A DNA stretch of 5,396 nucleotides, from NCBI GenBank assembly GCA_016292335.1, contig JAECRX010000220.1:1-5396 (forward strand). The letters run 5' to 3'. The stretch is from Candidatus Sifarchaeum subterraneum. GTDB taxonomy: Archaea; Asgardarchaeota; Sifarchaeia; Sifarchaeales; Sifarchaeaceae. Shown one piece after another: positions 1 through 3,559 of this stretch (positions are counted from its first letter, which is position 1; every line of letters begins with the position of its first letter). Made by a program: the position numbers and the translations under genes. Below the pieces are notes generated by a model. That model did no database searches, had not been told where the DNA came from, and worked only from the letters and a program-made list of their open reading frames with translations.

Positions 1-198
1 GTTTTTATCACACTTTTTATTATCGCGTACCATTGGTTCTCTTCTGATTCTATATTCAAAAGTCATCGGAGAACCACTTACAATCTAAGAAATTTCATCA
101 TCGATATATACAAACGAGCCATAATTTTATATTTACTTTTGTTTATATCATGTTTTCAGCACCTAAAAAGAATTTGGCCACTAAGTCACTTTAAGTAG
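1..198 (+). CDS. possible 3' end of a membrane-protein gene entering from the left
   Basis: Frame 1 is open from the first base to a TAG at 196-198, giving 65 residues with no visible start. The translation has two hydrophobic stretches (starting VFITLFIIAYHWF, and AIILYLLLFISCF near residues 41-53) separated by a basic, polar segment, which could be the end of a multi-pass membrane protein. I do not recognise it. The DNA is very AT-rich, and such DNA often yields chance open frames that look hydrophobic. No terminator follows the stop. This may equally be non-coding upstream DNA; sequence to the left would decide. Confidence 0.18.
   Translation, partial: VFITLFIIAYHWFSSDSIFKSHRRTTYNLRNFIIDIYKRAIILYLLLFISCFQHLKRIWPLSHFK
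34..76. repeat. perfect 8-bp inverted repeat with 27-nt spacer
   Basis: TGGTTCTC at 34-41 is the exact reverse complement of GAGAACCA at 69-76. No T-tract follows on either strand, so it does not look like an intrinsic terminator. It could be an operator-like site or a chance match. Confidence 0.4.
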
Positions 199-404
199 AG
201 GGGATAAGAACTTAGAGGGATTAAGAGAGATTAAAACGCTGGCAAATTTTGTATTGTGAACCATTGTGTATAGCAACCGCTCCAATGATTTTGTGCAACG
301 GTATCTACTGATCTGTCTCTCATTTTCTCAGCCCTTTTCACAAATACAAGGTGCTAGTGGACGAATTATCTTTAAAAATAAAGGAGTAAAGAGAGACAAA
401 TAAA
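199..404. other. non-coding upstream region of the secreted-peptide gene
   Basis: No frame here carries a convincing gene. Positions 196-235 hold purine-rich, imperfect direct repeats around the unit TAGAGGG(G)AT(T)AAGA, about two and a half copies. The rest is AT-rich with no stable hairpin that I can see. The proximal end carries the TATA-like element annotated at 371-379. Confidence 0.5.
371..379 (+). promoter_or_regulatory. candidate TATA box for the 405-530 gene
   Basis: TTTAAAAAT lies about 26-34 bases before the ATG at 405. This fits an archaeal TATA box driving a transcript with a very short or no leader. Upstream flanking bases (ACGAATTATC) are only a loose match to a BRE. Called from spacing and composition alone. 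Confidence 0.35.
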
Positions 405-530
405 ATGAATAGGAAAATTGTTCTAAGGGCTGTTCTAGTGGTCTTTATAGCGTTACTGTTATCGGTACCGCTTGGAGCACAACAACAAACAGAAGAGACA
501 AGTTTCCCGATAGATTTTGTCGGAAAGTAA
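405..530 (+). CDS. 41-residue secreted or membrane-anchored micropeptide
   Basis: ATG at 405 to TAA at 528-530 encodes 41 residues. It begins MNRKIVLR (basic), continues with a hydrophobic core (AVLVVFIALLLSV, residues 9-21) and then PLGA. This is a classic signal-peptide layout, and cleavage after Ala25 would release a 16-residue acidic/polar peptide beginning QQQTEE. A purine-rich GAGAG (391-395) lies about 9 bases before the ATG and could serve as a weak ribosome site, with AGGAG further up (382-386). I do not recognise a family. It precedes a gene for a larger exported protein by about 100 bases, so the two may be co-transcribed. Alternatives are a truncated remnant of a longer secreted protein, or an uncleaved single-span membrane peptide. 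Seen: the frame and the signal-like N-terminus. Inferred: export and expression. Confidence 0.5.
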   Translation: MNRKIVLRAVLVVFIALLLSVPLGAQQQTEETSFPIDFVGK

Positions 531-531
531 T

Positions 532-548
532 GCGCCGAGGTGGGGCGC
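532..548 (+). promoter_or_regulatory. GC-rich hairpin presenting a Shine-Dalgarno motif in its loop
   Basis: GCGCC (532-536) pairs with GGCGC (544-548) around the seven-base loop GAGGTGG. The stem starts two bases after the stop of the 41-residue gene. The loop contains GAGGTG, a good match to the archaeal anti-Shine-Dalgarno, seven bases before an ATG at 550. It could shape translation of the mini-ORF at 550 or stabilise an mRNA end. No clean T-tract follows immediately, so a simple terminator is less likely. Confidence 0.4.
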
Positions 549-549
549 G

Positions 550-639
550 ATGGCAGAGGAAGGAGGAAGCGGTAAGTCTTCTTTTCTCACAAATACCAAT
601 ATACTCTTTATTCTCAGAGAGAGGAGGTGTATGAAATGA
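550..639 (+). CDS. 29-codon mini-ORF overlapping the start of the exported-protein gene
   Basis: ATG at 550 to TGA at 637-639 encodes 29 residues (MAEEGGSGKSS, then a hydrophobic and basic tail ending RRCMK). A GAGGTG motif at 537-542 lies seven bases upstream, which is good spacing for initiation. The TGA overlaps the ATG at 636-638 as ATGA, an arrangement typical of translationally coupled genes. GGSGKSS resembles a P-loop, but the peptide is far too short to be an NTPase. It may act as a coupling leader, or the overlap may be chance, since the downstream gene has its own strong ribosome site inside this ORF. Unrecognised. Confidence 0.25.
   Translation: MAEEGGSGKSSFLTNTNILFILRERRCMK
623..629 (+). 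promoter_or_regulatory. strong Shine-Dalgarno site that fixes the 636 start
   Basis: GGAGGTG (within AGAGGAGGTG) is close to a perfect complement of the archaeal 16S 3' end and lies six bases before ATG 636. The in-frame GTG at 627 is part of this motif, so the longer start that adds three residues is unlikely. Confidence 0.75.
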
Positions 640-1622
640 GAAAAACAATAGAATTTGGGATAGTTATTACACTGGTCGCTGTGCTATTTGCAGCAATGCC
701 AGTGAGCGCAAGTTACACATTCACGACCTATGATGACGATCGATCGAGTTTTGATGCAGCTATCTCTGGTCTACACAGCACTGAGCTTGACTTCGACGAG
801 CTTGATGACAAAGCCGAAGTGACTGATCATTATTCTGATATGGGTGTCGTCTTTAGTGCTTTACCTGTCAGCGCTGAGTGGTATGGTGTTAGCCGATATT
901 ATCCTACCGCACGATCTGGCAGTGGAAGTCTCTCAGCATCCAATCCCGTATCATACCCCATCGGTGTTGGTGTCCCTTGGGATAGTGCAACCTACAGTGA
1001 GTTGTACGTCGAATTTGGCGCTGGAACCAGTTTTATGGGTGCGTACTTCATCGATAATAGCGCTCCAATAACTGTTCGTATCTTTGACATCGACGACAAT
1101 GAAATTGGTTTTTTCATTATCTCGGGAACTAGCGAAAGTGGAAACTCTGGGGAATGGTGGGGTGTTGTTGCAAATGAGAGAGCAATCGCACGGATGACAT
1201 TTACAGCGACAAGCACGGGAGATTTCTTTGCCATAGATAACTTCGTCTTTGAAACAGTTATCACATCAGATATAGACATAGACCCTGACACGCTAAACCT
1301 AAAGAGCAACGGTCAATGGATTACATGCTACATTGAACTAGAGGAAGGTTATGACGTTGCAGATATAGACATCAGCACGATATTGTTGAACGGAATCGTT
1401 TCGGCTGAGAGCGAACCAACAGAAATCGGTGACTACGACGGTGATGGCATCCCAGATCTAATGGTCAAGTTTGACAGAGCCGAGGTAATGGGAACTCTTG
1501 GAGAAACGATTGATTATGAGGAGGGCATCAAGTTCTACGATGTCACAATTACAGTCACTGGCGAACTTACAGACGGAACACTGTTTAAAGGCGAAGACAC
1601 AGTTAAAGCAATCTGCAAATAG
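636..1622 (+). CDS. exported beta-rich protein with C-terminal calcium-loop domain
   Basis: The 328-residue product starts at ATG 636, chosen because of the GGAGGTG site six bases upstream. Residues 1-25 are a signal peptide: basic MRK, hydrophobic IVITLVAVLFAA, then PVSA with likely cleavage before SYT. Residues 26 to about 205 are rich in aromatic, Ser/Thr and Asp/Glu residues in alternating patterns and end in DFFAIDNFVF (196-205). This resembles the last strand of the jelly-roll, lectin-like domains common in PEP-CTERM-type secreted proteins. Residues 211-328 form a second domain beginning SDIDIDPDTLNL. It holds a DxDxDGxxD calcium-type loop at 266-274 (DYDGDGIPD) followed by LMVKFDR, then ITVTGELTDGT near the end. 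I have seen this type of domain in archaeal and bacterial secreted proteins. There is no C-terminal sorting motif or membrane span, so the protein is probably released or cell-surface associated. GC content is visibly higher than in the DUF460 gene. A surface or matrix role is inference; no catalytic residues are evident. Confidence 0.85.
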   Translation: MRKTIEFGIVITLVAVLFAAMPVSASYTFTTYDDDRSSFDAAISGLHSTELDFDELDDKAEVTDHYSDMGVVFSALPVSAEWYGVSRYYPTARSGSGSLSASNPVSYPIGVGVPWDSATYSELYVEFGAGTSFMGAYFIDNSAPITVRIFDIDDNEIGFFIISGTSESGNSGEWWGVVANERAIARMTFTATSTGDFFAIDNFVFETVITSDIDIDPDTLNLKSNGQWITCYIELEEGYDVADIDISTILLNGIVSAESEPTEIGDYDGDGIPDLMVKFDRAEVMGTLGETIDYEEGIKFYDVTITVTGELTDGTLFKGEDTVKAICK

Positions 1623-1624
1623 TA

Positions 1625-1683
1625 ATGATAGTGCTGAAACTTAAATCGCGCTATCATCTTTCTTTTTCTTTTTTCATTTTTTT
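1625..1683 (+). terminator. hairpin/T-tract terminator of the exported-protein gene
   Basis: A 10-bp stem with one G-T wobble (1625-1634 with 1648-1657, core GATAGTGC and GCGCTATC) encloses a 13-base loop. It is followed directly by a long T-rich run (1658-1683) broken only by single C or A bases. It begins two bases after the stop codon of the 636-1622 gene. Confidence 0.8.
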
Positions 1684-1744
1684 CAGCACAATTCTAAAAG
1701 TAGCTTCCCCCCTTTTCCATGGAAAAAACTTGGAGTCATAAACG

Positions 1745-1912
1745 ATGTTGTCTTTAAAAAGATTAGCGATATTTTGTGAAAAGAGTAACATGCTAACAAT
1801 CATTTCGAAATCTCTACAAGAAATTGAAGAAGATATTGAAAAAATGAAAAAAGAACTTAAAAAAGTCACTAAACGAACTATTGTGACTGCTGAACTAATT
1901 TTTGAAAAATAG
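1745..1912 (+). CDS. 55-residue basic coiled-coil protein, hypothetical
   Basis: ATG at 1745 to TAG at 1910-1912 encodes 55 residues. A GGAG site at 1732-1735 lies nine bases upstream, and an in-frame TAA just before the ATG (1739-1741) fixes this as the first start. The product is MLSLKRLAIFCEK followed by a highly charged helix with heptad-like spacing (SLQEIEEDIEKMKKELKKV, about residues 23-41) and a short hydrophobic tail (TIVTAELIF). This suggests a small coiled-coil adaptor or DNA/protein-binding peptide, but I do not recognise a family. The gene is convergent with the DUF1786 gene and the two stop codons are one base apart. The likely DUF1786 terminator lies within its codons, so the transcripts overlap in antisense. 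Because the A-rich DNA would give Lys/Glu codons anyway, the ORF may be chance; the ribosome site argues for it. Confidence 0.42.
   Translation: MLSLKRLAIFCEKSNMLTIISKSLQEIEEDIEKMKKELKKVTKRTIVTAELIFEK
1859..1888 (-). terminator. intrinsic terminator of the DUF1786 gene
   Basis: Read on the minus strand, AGTCAC (1888-1883) and GTGACT (1869-1864) form a 6-bp stem around a 13-base loop. The T-run begins within the end of the stem and reaches position 1859, and further T-rich sequence follows. It starts about 25 bases beyond the DUF1786 stop codon and lies inside the 3' part of the convergent 55-residue ORF. Confidence 0.6.
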
Positions 1913-1913
1913 A

Positions 1914-2996
1914 TTAATCAAATTCGAATCCCAATTCCAGTCTAAGGTTTATTGCTTGCAAAAGACCGACAGTACCAGTCATCATGTTGTCACCCAAAGG
2001 TGTGCCAAAAGTAACCGGCAAATTAGTTTTGCGAATCATATCTCGTTTTGGACCTGTAACCACTATTTTTTGTATATTTTTGAAGCCTAGTGCGTGCTGT
2101 ATAAATGCTCCATGTCCTCCTTCTTCCACAATTTGCTTATGTGAAATATTTCCATCTCCAAGTCTTATAACCAGTTCTTCTAATTTTTCTGGAGTAATAT
2201 GCCGAGTATGATACTCGAAAAAGCCAGCAAGTTCATCATCAACAATGGTTGCGCTAAACGTATGGCCATTGCCAATATCAATTGAACATTTTCTTTTTGT
2301 ATCTTTTACACTTGGATCAATTGCTGCTCCTAAAATTGCTGCAATACACGTATCCATCAAGAATTTTTTTGCAGAAATATCTTTCAGTGATTTGGCAACT
2401 GCCTTCATTCTGATCAAAAAATCGGGAATTTCATTTGAATTGAACAAAAAGCTTTCAGGTCTAGGATTTCTTTCCATGAATTCTTTCATAAAGAGATGCC
2501 TAAAATCTGTCGAACTAATATTTGGAGGAGCAAGACCGTGATCTTGCACTGCTACGCCAATGACCTCAAAATCAGGTTCAATTCCGAATTCACTCAAAAA
2601 ATAAAATATCTTGTTGGGGTTCAAATCATAGGTTTCTAAGTGCACAAATTTATCTCTTTCTGAATTAATCATTTCTTCCGCTTCTTTTTCATTTACAATT
2701 TCTATACCGTAATTTTTGACTTTTTCAAGATTATTGTGAATAGTTTTTGCAGACTCTTCTGTTATGAACACTTTCTGATGTTTTTTGTTAACATGCTCAA
2801 TCAATGCTCGTGAAGAGGGGCCTCCTCCCATTAAGGCACCAGTGACGATTAAATCCTTATCTTTGACTTGTTTCACTTTATTTGCAAAAACTCTCGTTGG
2901 AGAGGGCATTACGAATTTATAATGTTCATCAGTATTGATATCGTAAAAAAGAAGATCTAAAGTACCAACACCAACGTCGATTGTTAAAATTTTCAC
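1914..2996 (-). CDS. DUF1786 (COG4012) family protein, ASKHA-like ATPase fold
   Basis: The 360-residue product is close to full length for this mainly archaeal family. The start is taken as GTG at 2996 because GGTGAT (3006-3001) lies just upstream. An ATG at 3014 would add six residues but places that site inside the coding region. Visible actin/sugar-kinase-like motifs are the N-terminal VKILTIDVGVGTLD (phosphate-1 style, residues 1-14), VTGALMGGG (51-59), a second IDIGNGHT (239-246) opening the second half, VVTGPKRD (312-319, adenosine-motif style) and GDNMMTG (335-341). VQDHG (150-154) and GGHGAF (293-298) are further His/Gly-rich motifs. Homologues are often labelled 'pyruvate formate-lyase activating', but there is no radical-SAM CxxxCxxC and only two cysteines, so that name is not supported. 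The true substrate is unknown. The gene is divergent from the DUF460 gene and convergent with a small ORF. A degenerate copy of its first codons lies directly upstream. Confidence 0.88.
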   Translation of the reverse strand: MKILTIDVGVGTLDLLFYDINTDEHYKFVMPSPTRVFANKVKQVKDKDLIVTGALMGGGPSSRALIEHVNKKHQKVFITEESAKTIHNNLEKVKNYGIEIVNEKEAEEMINSERDKFVHLETYDLNPNKIFYFLSEFGIEPDFEVIGVAVQDHGLAPPNISSTDFRHLFMKEFMERNPRPESFLFNSNEIPDFLIRMKAVAKSLKDISAKKFLMDTCIAAILGAAIDPSVKDTKRKCSIDIGNGHTFSATIVDDELAGFFEYHTRHITPEKLEELVIRLGDGNISHKQIVEEGGHGAFIQHALGFKNIQKIVVTGPKRDMIRKTNLPVTFGTPLGDNMMTGTVGLLQAINLRLELGFEFD

Positions 2997-3034
2997 TTCA
3001 ATCACCACCAACATCGGTCGTTAGAATTTTTACT
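2970..3034 (-). repeat. tandem duplication of the DUF1786 5' end
   Basis: Positions 2970-2997 and 3007-3034 match at 23 of 28 bases with an offset of 37. The first covers the functional start (VKILTIDVG). The second, upstream in the direction of transcription, reads VKILTTDVGG and then hits a stop (TGA at 3000-2998). In the nine aligned codons four of five differences are synonymous. This suggests both copies once encoded protein, rather than slippage within non-coding DNA. Confidence 0.7.
3001..3006 (-). promoter_or_regulatory. Shine-Dalgarno site that decides the DUF1786 start
   Basis: On the minus strand the bases read GGTGAT, preceded by another GGT, and lie four bases before GTG 2996. 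This supports GTG 2996 over ATG 3014. The motif falls exactly where the degenerate upstream copy of the gene start reads Gly-Gly-Asp. Confidence 0.55.
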
Positions 3035-3209
3035 ACTAAGACTTTTCGAAGTTGTACATATTTGGGTGGACCTATTTGAGACTTTTGAGCAGAAAAATAT
3101 TCTGACATTCTTCTAATCTTGTTTAGTAAAAAACTAGTAAAAATTTCTTCTATTCGGCAAAAGATGCGATGTTTGGGACATCTAATGATAATATTTTTGC
3201 AAAACATGG

Positions 3210-3304
3210 ACTTTGTCAAACTGACCGTAATGGTCTTTGCACTGACAAAAGTGCGACAGGGAATAACAGAGAAATTAACCGTGTTGGCTGGGTGGATACC
3301 TAGC
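3210..3304 (+). ncRNA. candidate structured RNA with successive stem-loops
   Basis: Several stems are visible. GACC/GGTC (3223-3226 with 3232-3235) extends with CAAA/TTTG (3217-3220 with 3236-3239). TTGCACT/AGTGCGA (3237-3243 with 3250-3256) has a six-base loop. GCTGGGT/ACCTAGC (3287-3293 with 3298-3304) has a GGAT tetraloop. The last two each contain a G-T pair that would be an A-C mismatch on the other strand, so the structure favours a + strand transcript. ACTTTGTCA (3210-3218) can also pair with TGACAAAAGT (3243-3252), an alternative fold. A TATA-like TAATATTTTTG lies near 3188-3198. I do not match it to a known RNA family. Confidence 0.22.
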
Positions 3305-3351
3305 GGAGAAGCCCCCAAAAAATAAAAAAGAGCGAAAAAGATGGCATACAT

Positions 3352-3378
3352 AGGCCTAGTGGCCTTTCCTTGTCTAGG
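3352..3378 (+). other. two mutually exclusive short stems
   Basis: AGGCC (3352-3356) pairs with GGCCT (3361-3365) around TAGT. Alternatively CCTAG (3355-3359) pairs with CTAGG (3374-3378). The two overlap and cannot form together. A pyrimidine-rich run (TTTCCTTGTC) follows the first stem, a weak terminator-like context for any + strand RNA from the upstream segment. Confidence 0.25.
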
Positions 3379-3453
3379 GTTTAATGAAATACGATAATAG
3401 AACCAAAAAATTGTATTGATAATATTTTAATATTCGATTCTTCTAAATAAAAA

Positions 3454-3487
3454 TTGGGAAATTATATTTCTCGTTAGAAACTCCCGG
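3454..3487 (+). promoter_or_regulatory. stem-loop upstream of the DUF460 gene
   Basis: TTTCT/AGAAA (3467-3471 with 3476-3480) closes a CGTT loop. TTGGGA (3454-3459) pairs with TCCCGG (3482-3487), including two wobble pairs, to form an outer stem with a seven-base bulge AATTATA. It lies just before the candidate TATA element, so it may be a DNA-level operator; if transcription starts further up it would be a leader hairpin. The rest of 3379-3559 is AT-rich and non-coding. Confidence 0.28.
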
Positions 3488-3498
3488 TTTAAATTTAA
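3488..3498 (+). promoter_or_regulatory. candidate TATA box for the DUF460 gene
   Basis: TTTAAATTTAA preceded by CTCCCGG gives a plausible archaeal TATA element. Start of transcription would be near 3520, leaving a leader of about 40 bases that includes the GAGGG (3543-3547) ribosome site. AATTATATTT at 3460-3469 is an alternative. Confidence 0.3.
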
Positions 3499-3559
3499 TT
3501 AATTATGAGAATTAAATCAAACAGAACATTTTCCTTGTGAAAGAGGGATATTACAGAAA

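Larger units (their letters stand above)
2998..3351 (-). pseudogene. doubtful 117-codon frame ending in the DUF1786 start remnant
   Basis: An open frame from ATG 3351 to TGA 2998 has a hydrophobic N-terminus (MYAIFFALFYFLGAS). Its middle is unrecognised, and its last 12 residues (VVKILTTDVGGD) copy the start of the downstream DUF1786 protein. Only this tail has recognisable origin. An overlapping frame on the other strand (3119-3325) is also open, as is common in AT-rich DNA, so the middle may not be coding. It could be a genuine short gene fused to a leftover of a deleted DUF1786 paralogue, or purely a remnant. No ribosome site stands out before ATG 3351. Confidence 0.2.

Noticed and set aside
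555..587. Purine tract (555-570) pairing with CTTCTTTTCTC as a terminator after the 41-residue gene
   Set aside because: Only four solid pairs form and the rest are G-T wobbles, with no T-run placed after a stable stem.
550..639. P-loop (GGSGKSS) in the 29-codon ORF
   Set aside because: The peptide is far too short to form a nucleotide-binding domain, and Gly/Ser codons arise from the purine-rich Shine-Dalgarno-like DNA.
992..1309. 105-codon minus strand open frame
   Set aside because: It is antisense to the exported-protein gene, which has a signal peptide, a strong ribosome site and recognisable domains.
2245..2541. 98-codon + strand open frame, and similar ones at 1902-2090 and 1984-2211
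   Set aside because: They mirror the DUF1786 gene on the other strand, have no ribosome sites and show no family features.
1914..2996. Naming the DUF1786 product a pyruvate formate-lyase activating enzyme
   Set aside because: There is no radical-SAM cysteine motif and only two cysteines in total; the visible motifs are those of an ASKHA-type ATPase.
3181..3250. Possible box C/D guide RNA (ATGATAA near 3185, CTGA at 3221 and 3242)
   Set aside because: The C-box match is imperfect, the spacing between boxes is too long on one side and short on the other, and there is no terminal stem.
3119..3325. 68-codon + strand frame starting at TTG and ending GWIPSGEAPKK
   Set aside because: It has no ribosome site and no recognisable motif. 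It overlaps another open frame on the opposite strand, and the segment is better explained by stem-loops.
2998..3351. Mobile element insertion with target-site duplication explaining the repeated DUF1786 start
   Set aside because: The two copies are adjacent with only nine bases between them rather than flanking an insert, and I see no terminal inverted repeats or transposase.
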